Source: JAYEPK01 sp048569615
GTDB lineage: Archaea; Thermoplasmatota; Penumbrarchaeia; Penumbrarchaeales; Penumbrarchaeaceae
NCBI GenBank assembly: GCA_048569615.1
Contig: JBLIRK010000003.1
Span: 31,211 to 95,210, forward strand
DNA: 64,000 bases
Direction: 5' to 3'
Shown here: positions 55,167 to 63,529 of the stretch, piece by piece
Layout of the letters: the number at the start of each line of letters is the position of its first letter
Numbering within the stretch: the first letter of the stretch is position 1
The notes under the pieces: generated by a model
Seen by the model: the letters and a program-made list of their open reading frames with translations, nothing else
What the model was told of the DNA's origin: nothing
The model's database searches: none
Position numbers and translations under genes: made by a program

Positions 55167-56080
55167 GGATATTATACGAACGTGGTCTCGACGAACTGGC
55201 AACCGTTTATGCTGCGGCATATAGGAACTCCGGCAGCCACATACTCGAGTTCGTTGACTCGCTCTCGGGGTCCAGGGATATCCTTGACAAATGGGTGATC
55301 GTGCTCTCCTCCCAGTTCGGCTGCCCGGTTGGATGCCCAATGTGTGATACGAAAGGTTACTTCAAGGGAAATCCGACCGTAGACGAACTGCTTTCGCAGG
55401 TTGATCATCTGGTCAATAGAAGATTTCCGGACGGACAAATTCCTTCGAAGAAGTTCAAGGTCCAGTTCGCAAGGATGGGAGAGCCGGCCCTGAACCTGAA
55501 TGTCCCACGGGCCGCGGAACTGATCGGAGAGAGATACGATGCACCGGGTTACATGCCCTGCATCTCAACAACAGCTCCAATGGGAAGCGATCTGTTTTTC
55601 AATTCGATCAAAGAGCTGAACCATGATCGTTTCAGGGGAAGATTTCAACTCCAGTTCTCTGTCCATTCCACCGATAGGCGTCAGAGGGACCGGTTGATAC
55701 CGATCAGCAAGTGGGACCTTGAGCGCATCTCCGGATACGGAGAGGATTTCTACGTTGGAGGAAGGAAGGTCGCCCTCAACTTCGCCATGGCCCCCGGGAA
55801 TCAGCTGGACGTAAAGAAGATCTCCGAGCTGTTCTCCCCCGAGGTCTTCATGGTCAAATTGACACCGGTGAACCCAACACAACAGGCCCGTCTGAACCAA
55901 CTTGTAAGGGAGGACCTTGTGGAGGAGGAGATGGAACAGATACACGATCTGAGGGAACTCGGTTTCCAGGTGGTTGTCAGCGTCGGCGACCTGAGGGAGA
56001 ACAGCATAGGGTCCAACTGCGGTCAGCTTGCTGGGCTTTGGAAAAAGGATTCCGAGGAGGAGGCTGCCTACATCTTTTGA
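55163..56080 (+). CDS. RlmN/Cfr-like radical SAM protein
   Basis: A 305-residue radical SAM protein. The cluster motif CPVGCPMC (C-x3-C-x2-C) follows LSSQFG, as in RlmN and Cfr. The methyl-carrying Cys of that family is kept near the end in NSIGSNCGQLAG. The partner Cys of E. coli RlmN (Cys118, in CVSSQ) is replaced here by Val (VLSSQ). The N-terminal accessory domain is short. So the radical methyl-transfer chemistry could be altered, or the target may not be rRNA. Its start lies within the flavoprotein stop (ATGA), so the two are translationally coupled. Confidence 0.88.
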   Translation: MRILYERGLDELATVYAAAYRNSGSHILEFVDSLSGSRDILDKWVIVLSSQFGCPVGCPMCDTKGYFKGNPTVDELLSQVDHLVNRRFPDGQIPSKKFKVQFARMGEPALNLNVPRAAELIGERYDAPGYMPCISTTAPMGSDLFFNSIKELNHDRFRGRFQLQFSVHSTDRRQRDRLIPISKWDLERISGYGEDFYVGGRKVALNFAMAPGNQLDVKKISELFSPEVFMVKLTPVNPTQQARLNQLVREDLVEEEMEQIHDLRELGFQVVVSVGDLRENSIGSNCGQLAGLWKKDSEEEAAYIF

Positions 56081-56137
56081 GATCCTCCGGGTTTCAAACC
56101 ACTTATCCTTAAATCGGAGTTATCCTTTTAACCATTG

Positions 56138-56677
56138 ATGGGAGGCATCCGTTACTGTCCTGTTTGTTCCGCTTACCTGAAGAATCCAAACCTGGAAAGG
56201 TGCCCCAAATGCCACTCCATTCTCCGTGTGGAGATGGAGAAGAAGGAAATATACGAGGCATCTCTCAGAAGGAAGAGCGAACTGGTCCAGGGACCTTTCC
56301 ATCCCGTGACCGGTAAGAAATGCATCGTCTGTGGCGAGGATGTTGAGGTCCTCCCGGTGCAGATAGAAGAGTTCACTGTGAGCGGCGAAAAGGTCGGCGA
56401 TGGACCGATGGGGCCATTGAGAGCTCCCAACAGATGCGTTGTTGCATTCCAGGCATGGAGGTGCAGAAAGGGTCACCGACTTTTCTCGTCCTACGATTTC
56501 GAATGGAGGGAACTGTGTCCCAATTGCCTAACCCACAACAACAGGTACGGGAACCTGGTGAGGTCGTGCTCCCAGTGCAGGACCATGGTTCCAATTGATT
56601 ATTACAAGAAGGAGGATCCCCTGGAGTTGATGAAAAAGAGAGGCTATCACTTCGACCCCGATCTGGAGAAGAGATGA
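56138..56677 (+). CDS. Multi-zinc-ribbon protein
   Basis: A 179-residue protein rich in CxxC pairs: YCPVCSAYL, RCPKCHSIL, KCIVCGED, CRKGHRL, LCPNCLTHN and SCSQCRTM, enough for about three zinc sites. The middle has LPVQIEEFTVSGEKV. I do not recognise it as a named family. It may bind nucleic acid or protein. It precedes the AOR operon by 97 bases containing TTAATAA, so it is probably a separate unit. Confidence 0.75.
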   Translation: MGGIRYCPVCSAYLKNPNLERCPKCHSILRVEMEKKEIYEASLRRKSELVQGPFHPVTGKKCIVCGEDVEVLPVQIEEFTVSGEKVGDGPMGPLRAPNRCVVAFQAWRCRKGHRLFSSYDFEWRELCPNCLTHNNRYGNLVRSCSQCRTMVPIDYYKKEDPLELMKKRGYHFDPDLEKR

Positions 56678-56774
56678 TCTCAGCCTGCGATCCTCTGACA
56701 AACACCGTTCGGAGCCATAGTTAATAACAAAAAGGTGGAGCCTATATGGTACCTGCCTGAGGGAGTGTATTCAG

Positions 56775-57218
56775 ATGGGCAAGGGATATTTTAACCTGGT
56801 ATTCGGCAGGTCCAGGTGGAATGTGCTTCTGTTCTTTTTGGCCCTGACCGCCTTGTTCGGATCATTTGCAGTTCTTGCCTACAATACATTCAACCGGATA
56901 CCAGCCGACGAATTACTTGTCGACGGCAAGAGATACGACTGGAATACACTGTATGACGACCTCGATACGGAATACATCGATGACTCGGAAGGCGTCCCCC
57001 TGGACGAACTCATCATCGACGCAGGGGTCGAGGACCCCGCCTCTCACCAGTACAAGATCATAGCAGCCGACGGCTACTTCAAGACGGTGGAATGGAAGGA
57101 CATGAGGTCCGGGATCATTTCACTTGAAGGGACCAAAGACCATGACAAGATGGTCATATTCGAGGACAAGGCGAAGGCATACTGGGTATACGAGGTGGTG
57201 GAGATAGAGGTGGTTTGA
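56775..57218 (+). CDS. Membrane-anchored single-domain protein related to the next gene (AOR operon)
   Basis: A 147-residue protein with one N-terminal helix (NVLLFFLALTALFGSFAVLAY) and an extracytoplasmic domain. VPLDELIIDAGVEDPASHQY, IIAADGYFKTVEWKDM and AYWVYEVVEIEVV match the layout of sulfite-oxidase-type molybdopterin domains (LxxLLxxAGV, DGY, final VxxIEV). The catalytic Cys and cofactor contacts are not visible, so it is probably a non-catalytic relative. It is the first gene of the AOR operon; the next gene starts one base after its stop and holds two copies of the same domain. Confidence 0.72.
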   Translation: MGKGYFNLVFGRSRWNVLLFFLALTALFGSFAVLAYNTFNRIPADELLVDGKRYDWNTLYDDLDTEYIDDSEGVPLDELIIDAGVEDPASHQYKIIAADGYFKTVEWKDMRSGIISLEGTKDHDKMVIFEDKAKAYWVYEVVEIEVV

Positions 57219-57219
57219 G

Positions 57220-57963
57220 ATGAGGAAGTACTTGTTTTTAGCCTTGATAATGCTGCTGGGAGCAGCGGCGGTTGCCGGCTGCCTCGGAAGTGATGATGAT
57301 GAGGTCGAGAACGGCGAAGAATGGACCATTGCCATAAACGGAGTGGATTTCAAAAAGAGCGAGATCTTCGAGGAATACGATCTCCACGAGGTCACCGACA
57401 GCAAGGGGGACACCTACGAGGGAGTATATCTCAAGGAGCTGTTGGAAGATGCGGGCGTCTCCGACCTTTCAGCCTATACTTACAGGATAACGGCAGCGGA
57501 TGATTCTCCATATATCAAGGAGGTTACACATCTTGACATGGAAGAGGGCATCCTCATCGAGGAGGAGACCAGGACCATCTTCCCGGACCTTCCAGGCAAG
57601 TACAAGGTGAAGGATGTCGTCGAGATCGAGCCTCTCACGGACGGGGACACCATAACAGTCAACGGCAAGTACTGGACCTGGATGCAGCCCTTCGACATAT
57701 TGGAGGAGGCCGAGATGTACGACAATGAGAGCAATGCCTACACCGGCATCAGGCTCTCCGACCTGGTCAATTACACTGCCCTCGAGAATCCCCAGGAGCA
57801 TAATTACACTATTATGTCCGGGGACGAGGACGGATATGAGAAGGAAGTTACCTGGAACGATATGATGAACGGTCTCCTAGTGGATGACGAGCACAAGACG
57901 ATGTTCCCGCACTTGAGGAAATCATACTGGGTGAAGAATGTAGCAGAGATATTGGTGGTATGA
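57220..57963 (+). CDS. Lipoprotein with two sulfite-oxidase-like domains (AOR operon)
   Basis: A 247-residue predicted lipoprotein: the signal ends AAAVAGC, making Cys21 the lipidated residue. Two homologous domains follow, about 34-139 (VYLKELLEDAGVSDLSAYTY, FPDLPGKYKVKDVVEIE) and 142-247 (IRLSDLVNYTALENPQEHNY, FPHLRKSYWVKNVAEILVV). The pattern is that of the molybdopterin oxidoreductase fold without recognisable cofactor residues. Facing outwards, it may bind a ligand such as a metal oxyanion or an electron partner for the operon. Stop and next start overlap (ATGA). Confidence 0.75.
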   Translation: MRKYLFLALIMLLGAAAVAGCLGSDDDEVENGEEWTIAINGVDFKKSEIFEEYDLHEVTDSKGDTYEGVYLKELLEDAGVSDLSAYTYRITAADDSPYIKEVTHLDMEEGILIEEETRTIFPDLPGKYKVKDVVEIEPLTDGDTITVNGKYWTWMQPFDILEEAEMYDNESNAYTGIRLSDLVNYTALENPQEHNYTIMSGDEDGYEKEVTWNDMMNGLLVDDEHKTMFPHLRKSYWVKNVAEILVV

Positions 57964-58655
57964 ACATGAGTATTCGAACCGTTTCCGTGGACAGAATGAG
58001 GATGTTGGCCGGCATGATCATGCTGGGATCCATATGGGGACTTTTAGAATGCACTCTTGGAGGTATCAAGCTCGAGATAATGGGACTGCCGGTCTCCATG
58101 GGTGCGGTCATGGCCGGACTTTTCGGGATTGGATTCATGGTGCTCGCCAGGAAGATGTTCAACACCATGGGCGTCGCCCTTGGTGTCGCTCTGTTCGCTG
58201 GCATCATGAGGATATTCGCACCTGTGGGCTCCTGCCAGCTGTGTGCCGCCATCGCCATAATGGCCGAGGGCCTGATATTCGAGTTCTTCATCAACAGGAA
58301 GATCCTGCTGAGGAACCTCTCCGGGTCCGGAAAGGACTACAGGACGCTCGTTTTCATGGGAATGATCGCGGGCTTCACCATCTATGCTTCCGGTTACATA
58401 TTGACCCAGTTCCTGACGCCCCTGGTGACCGAGGGCATCATCATCTCATTCTCCGACATCTGGGGAATAATGGATCTTATCATCGGCAGGGCCTTCTTCG
58501 CGACGCTTCTTGGCGGGGTCGGGCTTCCCCTGGCAGCAGCAGCGGACGTTCTCCATCTGGATGTTGCCGGGATCAAGAAAGCGCCCTACTACGCTGTTTC
58601 AGGCATAGTTTCCACCGCATGCTGGACGATCCTCGTCCTGGTGGTGACCCTATAG
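57960..58655 (+). CDS. Six-helix membrane protein (AOR operon)
   Basis: A 231-residue integral membrane protein with about six helices (for example MLAGMIMLGSIWGLLECTLG, SMGAVMAGLFGIGFMVL and FFATLLGGVGLPLAAAADVL). A Cys pair lies in APVGSCQLCAAIAIMAEG. The size and helix pattern recall substrate-binding (S) components of ECF transporters, but no ATPase or T component is adjacent. It might take up tungstate, a cofactor precursor, or pass electrons; none of this can be shown from sequence. It overlaps the lipoprotein gene. Confidence 0.7.
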   Translation: MNMSIRTVSVDRMRMLAGMIMLGSIWGLLECTLGGIKLEIMGLPVSMGAVMAGLFGIGFMVLARKMFNTMGVALGVALFAGIMRIFAPVGSCQLCAAIAIMAEGLIFEFFINRKILLRNLSGSGKDYRTLVFMGMIAGFTIYASGYILTQFLTPLVTEGIIISFSDIWGIMDLIIGRAFFATLLGGVGLPLAAAADVLHLDVAGIKKAPYYAVSGIVSTACWTILVLVVTL

Positions 58656-58667
58656 GAGGCATGACTG

Positions 58668-59114
58668 ATGGAGACCGTGAAAATAATCAAGTTCCATCCT
58701 GAAAAATGCACAGGGCAATTTCAATGCGAGAAGGCCTGCTCACAGATAATGCACCGAAACGGCAATGGGGGGGAATGGTCCGCCATCAGGATAGTAAAGA
58801 CCCAAAGCGGCTGGGAGATGACCGACTGCAATCACTGCGGCCTATGCATAGATGTATGCCCCGTCCAGGCGTTAAGGAGGCTCCCCAGCGGAATAGTAGT
58901 ACTGAACAAGAACACCTGCATTGGCTGCATGTCCTGCGTGGCATTCTGCCCCAGGCACGTTATGAGGAGAGCTCCGGGTGAAATCATTCCCCACAAGTGC
59001 ATCTCCTGCGGCTCCTGCGTAAAGGCTTGTCCGGAGGGCGCCCTTGAGCTTGTGGAGGTACCCGTCTCCGAAGTGGAGGAGATCGTTTACCACAAACAGG
59101 GGGTATGCGAATGA
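58668..59114 (+). CDS. Polyferredoxin-type 4Fe-4S protein (AOR electron partner)
   Basis: A 148-residue iron-sulfur protein. Cysteine motifs in order: CTGQFQCEKAC, CNHCGLCIDVCP, CIGCMSCVAFCP and CISCGSCVKACPEGA, enough for up to four [4Fe-4S] clusters. Proteins of this build pass electrons from AOR-family enzymes and hydrogenases. It ends inside the AOR start, so the two are made together and very likely form a complex. ATG 58668 follows GGAGGCATGACTG. Confidence 0.92.
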   Translation: METVKIIKFHPEKCTGQFQCEKACSQIMHRNGNGGEWSAIRIVKTQSGWEMTDCNHCGLCIDVCPVQALRRLPSGIVVLNKNTCIGCMSCVAFCPRHVMRRAPGEIIPHKCISCGSCVKACPEGALELVEVPVSEVEEIVYHKQGVCE

Positions 59115-61471
59115 GCCCGGAATGCTTCAACGACGACACCAATGCCAAGCTGATAGGGAGAGGCAACGGCCCCTTCGAGACCGGAAATACCAAGCACGAA
59201 TGGGACCTGGAGAAGCTCCGCTCAGCCCACAGGGTGCTTGTGGAACACACATACGAGAAGAGACCCGTAGAGAGGGGATATGCGGGAAGGATCCTCTACG
59301 TGAATCTCACAACCAGGGAGATCAGGGAAGTTCCCGTAACTGAGGAGATGAAGAGGAAGTTCACGGGGGGTAAAGGATTCGGTTTGAAGATGACATGGGA
59401 CCTTGCCGGCCCCGACACGAAATGGGATGATCCGGAGAACGTCCTCTGCCTGAACTCTGCGCCCATGAACGGGACCACCCAGTATTCCGGTATGGGGAAA
59501 TGCCTTTCAACGGCGATATCTCCCTCCACCGATATCATTTGCGACTCCAACGCCGGCGGCTACTTTGCTCCGTATCTCAAGTTCTCCGGATTCGATGCAC
59601 TTGCCATCCAGGGAAAGAGCGATGAGGATGTCATAATATTCATAGACGGAGAGGACGGGAAGGTCCGGATAGAGACCGCTCCTCTCGAAGAGCAGAGCGC
59701 CCACATGCTTTCCGAGCAGATGACGCACCTTTATTCGAAGGAGGGCACAGAGGCTTCCAGACAGAAGGTCTCAGTCGTTACCGCCGGAAAGGGAGCAGAC
59801 AAGTCCTACTGGGGCATCCTGAACATATCCTTCTATGATCCCAGAAGGAAGGTCGCAAGGATGAAACAGCACGGAAGGGGGGGTCTCGGAACGGTATTCA
59901 GGAACAAGGGCCTAAAGGCTCTGGTTGCTAGGATACCGGGTTTCACCGGGACCGAGAACAATCCGGTTGAGATAGACAAGATAGCGGAGACCGGCATCAA
60001 ACACCATACGCAGATAAGGGACCTTGACAGGGTACAGTGCAACATGAGGACGGTGGGAACCGGAAATCTCGTGGAGGTCATGGACGCCTACGACCTGCTG
60101 CCCACCGAGAACTACAGGTTCGGCTCCCACCCCAAGGCCTCCAAGATCTATTCCTCCGTATTCTACAGATATTTCACCCAGGCCATACCGGACGGATGCT
60201 GGTACGGATGCAACATCGCCTGCTCCAAGGCAGTGGACGGGTTCACTATAAGGACTGGGCCATACAAGGGGCAGAAGGTGAGCGTGGACGGGCCCGAATA
60301 CGAGACCATCGGCGGCGGCGCCAATATGTCCGTATGGGATCCGGAATGGATACTGGAATTCAACTTCTACTGCGACACCTACGGCCTCGACACAATCTCC
60401 GCTTCCACCGCCATCGCATTCTACATGGAGATGTACGAATACCACATTCTGAACAGGGAAAGGTGTGGAGGGCTGGAGCTGTGCTTCGGCAATGCCGAAG
60501 CTGCCCTTGAACTTCTGCACAGGATAGCTGAAGGGGATACGGACGATTTCGTCCGGGTGGCCTCCAAGGGCGTAAGGAGGATGAAGGACTGGATAATAAA
60601 GAACGAGTGGGGAGATCCGAAGCTCGTTGAAGATGCGGGCATGGAGGTCAAAGGCCTGGAGTACTCCGAATATGTCTCCAAGGAATCCCTTGCCCAGCAG
60701 GGCGGCTATGCTATGGCCTCCAAGGGACCCCAGCATGACGAGGCATGGCTGATCTTCATGGACATGGTCAACAACCAGATTCCGACCTTCAAGGACAAGG
60801 CCGAGGCGCTTCACTATTTCCCCGTATGGAGGACCTGGTTCGGGATCGCCGGACTCTGCAAACTGCCCTGGAACGATATTACACCGGCGAACAACAAGGA
60901 GACGGACGAGCCGGCGAAGGTCCCGGAGCATGTGGACAACTATGCCAAGATCATGGGCGGGGTCACCGGTTGGGACATCACCGGCAGGGACCTCATCGAC
61001 CAGTCGGAGAGGGTCTACAACTGGCAGAGAGCTATGAATGTCTGGATGGGGAAGGGAAGGAGGAAGCATGACATCCCGCCGTACAGGTCCATGGGCCCGG
61101 TAACGAAACTGGAATACATCTCCAGGCAGGACAGGTACGACGGGCAGCTCATAGAGCTAATAGGTATTCCCGAAGAGGAGCTGGAGAAGATGACTGTCGA
61201 GGACAAGATGAAGGTCCTCTATGATCACAGGATGGACCGATACCAGCGGCTGATGGATGCTGTTTACTACAGAAGAGGCTGGACACCCAACGGGGTGCCC
61301 GCCCCGCAGAAGATGATTGAGCTTGGTTTCGGGGACGAAAAAGAGATGCTGGAGATGCTCCAGAAGGCCATAGACGAGGATGACGTGAAGGGCCTCAACG
61401 TATGGGGAGCCCATTACAAGGAAAATGACGAGGTCCCCGCCGATACCCCGAGATATTGGGAAAAATGGTAA
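59111..61471 (+). CDS. Tungsten-type aldehyde ferredoxin oxidoreductase family enzyme
   Basis: A 786-residue member of the AOR family, which oxidises aldehydes to acids (or the reverse) with a tungsten bis-pyranopterin cofactor and one [4Fe-4S] cluster. The family start RGYAGRILYVNLTTREI comes only at about residue 56, after an unusual extension; GGKGFGLKM, DSNAGGYFAPYLKFSGFDAL and GRGGLGTVFRNKGLKAL follow. Cluster ligands are CWYGCNIAC (about 360-368) and Cys at GLCKLPW (about 582); the C-x3-C-x3-C spacing differs from the usual C-x2-C-x3-C. It is about 180 residues longer than the Pyrococcus enzyme. ATG 59111 overlaps the ferredoxin stop; ATG 59105 is possible. Confidence 0.94.
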   Translation: MSPECFNDDTNAKLIGRGNGPFETGNTKHEWDLEKLRSAHRVLVEHTYEKRPVERGYAGRILYVNLTTREIREVPVTEEMKRKFTGGKGFGLKMTWDLAGPDTKWDDPENVLCLNSAPMNGTTQYSGMGKCLSTAISPSTDIICDSNAGGYFAPYLKFSGFDALAIQGKSDEDVIIFIDGEDGKVRIETAPLEEQSAHMLSEQMTHLYSKEGTEASRQKVSVVTAGKGADKSYWGILNISFYDPRRKVARMKQHGRGGLGTVFRNKGLKALVARIPGFTGTENNPVEIDKIAETGIKHHTQIRDLDRVQCNMRTVGTGNLVEVMDAYDLLPTENYRFGSHPKASKIYSSVFYRYFTQAIPDGCWYGCNIACSKAVDGFTIRTGPYKGQKVSVDGPEYETIGGGANMSVWDPEWILEFNFYCDTYGLDTISASTAIAFYMEMYEYHILNRERCGGLELCFGNAEAALELLHRIAEGDTDDFVRVASKGVRRMKDWIIKNEWGDPKLVEDAGMEVKGLEYSEYVSKESLAQQGGYAMASKGPQHDEAWLIFMDMVNNQIPTFKDKAEALHYFPVWRTWFGIAGLCKLPWNDITPANNKETDEPAKVPEHVDNYAKIMGGVTGWDITGRDLIDQSERVYNWQRAMNVWMGKGRRKHDIPPYRSMGPVTKLEYISRQDRYDGQLIELIGIPEEELEKMTVEDKMKVLYDHRMDRYQRLMDAVYYRRGWTPNGVPAPQKMIELGFGDEKEMLEMLQKAIDEDDVKGLNVWGAHYKENDEVPADTPRYWEKW

Positions 61472-61506
61472 ATCCCCATTTGTACTTTGACCTCCGGAGG
61501 TAAAAT

Positions 61507-62094
61507 ATGGACGACCCGGAGATGGCAGAAAGGCTGAAAAGGTCGTTCGTGGGCATCGCCGGCGCAGGCGGTCTCGGCTCGAACGTTGCGGTGGCACTGG
61601 CAAGGGCCGGGGTAGGGCGGCTGCTCGTCGTCGACTTCGACAGGGTGGAAGCCTCCAATCTGAACCGACAATATTTCTTCAGGGACCAGGTGGGTCGGCT
61701 CAAGGTCGAGGCGCTGAAGGAGAACATCGAAAGGATCGGATCAGGGACCGTCGTCGATATTATGGATAGGAAGCTCGAGAAGGGGAGGATGCACGAGGTC
61801 TTCGGCGAGGTCGATGTTGTGGTGGAAGCACTTGATTTGGCGGAAACCAAGGCACAGTTCATCAAGGATGTGCTAACGAACCTCCGGGGAAAACCGCTTG
61901 TGGCAGCCTCCGGGGTGGCCGGAATTGGAAGATCGGACCACGTGGTCGTCGAAAGGTTCGGGGACCTCTATCTCGTACAAGACCACGGGGCGAGATCAAG
62001 CGACGAGGAGGTTCTCCTCGCCCCCAAGGTAGGCCTCTTCGCAAATTATCAGGCAAACATCGTACTGGAGATATTATCGGGGGGAGGAAGGTGA
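61507..62094 (+). CDS. ThiF/MoeB-like sulfur-carrier adenylyltransferase
   Basis: A 195-residue E1-like enzyme that adenylates the C-terminal Gly of a ThiS/MoaD-type carrier. The nucleotide site is GIAGAGGLGSNVAVALARAG, followed by VVDFDRVEASNLNRQYF and DQVGRLKVEAL. It is of the short ThiF type 2 kind, without the CxxC zinc pairs of MoeB. Its carrier gene overlaps the stop (GTGA). In this operon it should support pterin dithiolene or sulfide transfer for the tungsten cofactor. GGAGGTAAAAT precedes the ATG. Confidence 0.9.
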   Translation: MDDPEMAERLKRSFVGIAGAGGLGSNVAVALARAGVGRLLVVDFDRVEASNLNRQYFFRDQVGRLKVEALKENIERIGSGTVVDIMDRKLEKGRMHEVFGEVDVVVEALDLAETKAQFIKDVLTNLRGKPLVAASGVAGIGRSDHVVVERFGDLYLVQDHGARSSDEEVLLAPKVGLFANYQANIVLEILSGGGR

Positions 62095-62291
62095 CCTTGA
62101 GGGTGAATGGGAGGAAGGTCGAGTTCAGGGAAGGAGAATCCGTGAAAAGGCTCCTCAGGAGGATGAACTTCAATTTCCCCTTGGTGATAGTCAAGATCGA
62201 CGGCTCGATAATCGAGGAAAAGAAATACATCTCCACCAAATTACACGACGATGCAGAGGTGGAGGTCATACACCTCACAAGCGGAGGCTGA
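62091..62291 (+). CDS. MoaD/ThiS-family sulfur carrier
   Basis: A 66-residue ubiquitin-fold protein ending in the required Gly-Gly (VIHLTSGG). It begins MTLRVNGRKVEFREGESVK. The C-terminal thiocarboxylate would give sulfur to molybdopterin or a similar cofactor. GTG start inside the ThiF stop. Whether it serves pterin or thiamine synthesis cannot be decided by sequence, but the AOR and MobB neighbours favour pterin. Confidence 0.88.
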   Translation: MTLRVNGRKVEFREGESVKRLLRRMNFNFPLVIVKIDGSIIEEKKYISTKLHDDAEVEVIHLTSGG

Positions 62292-62295
62292 GCTC

Positions 62296-62478
62296 ATGGT
62301 CATAAAGGACGAGGTGGCAAGGCAGAGGTTCAGGGACAGTGCAAAGGACGGCAATATAACCTGCAGACAGTGCATCGATATCGCCGAGGAATTCGGGCTC
62401 CCCAAGGATCAGATCGCCTCGACCCTGACAGAGATGCATATCAAGATCATCCGGTGCCAGCTCGGATGCTTCCCGTGA
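62296..62478 (+). CDS. Small Cys-rich conserved protein (AOR operon)
   Basis: A 60-residue protein from ATG 62296, four bases after the carrier gene. It has a helix-turn-helix-like middle (ITCRQCIDIAEEFGLPKDQI) and ends RCQLGCF-P. The CxxC and the CxxxC near the end could bind a metal or cluster. I have no function for it; its place between the sulfur carrier and MobB suggests a role in cofactor assembly or metal insertion. Confidence 0.75.
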   Translation: MVIKDEVARQRFRDSAKDGNITCRQCIDIAEEFGLPKDQIASTLTEMHIKIIRCQLGCFP

Positions 62479-62487
62479 GGATCCCGG

Positions 62488-63021
62488 ATGATAATAGTAG
62501 CCTTGATAGGATTGAAGAAGAGCGGGAAGACAACAACCGCGGAAGCCCTGATCAGGGAGTTCGGATCGAGGGGCTACAAGGTCGGCGCTGTAAAGTTCAT
62601 GACGCTTTCGAAATTCACCGTTGACACCGAAGGAAAGGATACCTGGAGGCACATGAATGCAGGAGCGGATTTCGTGGTTTCGCTATCCGACGGCGAGATG
62701 GCCTATATCGAGAGGAGGGCGGAGCATGCAGGGCTCTCCGATGCTATGAGACACATGCCGGATGATGCCGAGATATTGATCTGCGAGGGTTTGAACGAGG
62801 AGCACCCGGGGGTGATCAGGATACTGCTCGCCAGGGAGCCCGGGATGGTCGATGTTACGCTAAAAACAAGAGGAATGGAAGGACCGGTCGCGGCATACTC
62901 CGGAATAATGGCTTCAAAGGTGAAGCAGCTGGGTGGTGTCCCTGTCTTCGACTGTACGGACCCGGTGGAGGCATCGGGATTGGCAGACCTCATCCTCAGG
63001 TTATCTGAGAACGAAGCCTGA
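62488..63021 (+). CDS. mobB: MobB, molybdopterin-guanine dinucleotide biosynthesis NTPase
   Basis: A 177-residue GTP-binding protein. The P-loop is GLKKSGKTTTAEAL and the second conserved part is VGAVKFMTLSKFTVDTEGKDT. MobB assists nucleotide attachment to pterin cofactors. AOR enzymes normally use the cofactor without the nucleotide, so its presence could mean a modified cofactor, or a metal-handling role. Last gene of the nine-gene operon, nine bases after its neighbour. Confidence 0.9.
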   Translation: MIIVALIGLKKSGKTTTAEALIREFGSRGYKVGAVKFMTLSKFTVDTEGKDTWRHMNAGADFVVSLSDGEMAYIERRAEHAGLSDAMRHMPDDAEILICEGLNEEHPGVIRILLAREPGMVDVTLKTRGMEGPVAAYSGIMASKVKQLGGVPVFDCTDPVEASGLADLILRLSENEA

Positions 63022-63035
63022 GGACCGGACGGCCG

Positions 63036-63287
63036 TCACTTGACCGGATCGCCGTCGAATGAGGCTTCCAGGAAGGTCTTCGTATCGAGGATCCCCGGGA
63101 TGTTCCTGACCTTGTCTATAATATCCCTGGCTAGCTCGTCGGGGTCCTCTGCCTTGACCCTCATGATGAAGTCGTACTCCCCGAAAAGCGGGTGAACCTC
63201 TACCACGAAATCGTAGGATTGCAGTTTCTTGTATACCTCTTGCTCCTTCCCCGTGTTGCAGGAGATCATTACGAAACCGTATATCAT
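63036..63287 (-). CDS. Stand-alone Lrp/AsnC ligand-binding (RAM) domain protein
   Basis: An 83-residue protein equal to the ligand-binding half of Lrp/AsnC regulators without the DNA-binding half: MIYGFVMISCNTGKEQEVYK, EVHPLFGEYDFIMRVKAED and IPGILDTKTFLEA. Such proteins form oligomers and may bind amino acids or pair with full-length regulators. ATG 63287 lies about 25 bases after GTATTATAAC on the minus strand (63309-63318), so the message may be leaderless. It converges with the AOR operon. Confidence 0.88.
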   Translation of the reverse strand: MIYGFVMISCNTGKEQEVYKKLQSYDFVVEVHPLFGEYDFIMRVKAEDPDELARDIIDKVRNIPGILDTKTFLEASFDGDPVK

Positions 63288-63529
63288 ACCGGGCTATCGT
63301 CAACGGGGGTTATAATACATTTTGCTACCTGCTCCGAAAATACTGTCTTTGCCGGGACCGATTGGTAAATTATCGAAAAATGAAGGACTTTTTGTCCCAC
63401 AGACATGTAACCGAGGGCAATGATTATATCAGAGGCCGTAATAGACCCTTTCAGCCCATTACATGTTTTGAGGTGTGGTGATGGGCGAAAACTGCAATTC
63501 ACGGAGCTGGTCCCTTGGAGCAGAAGGTA

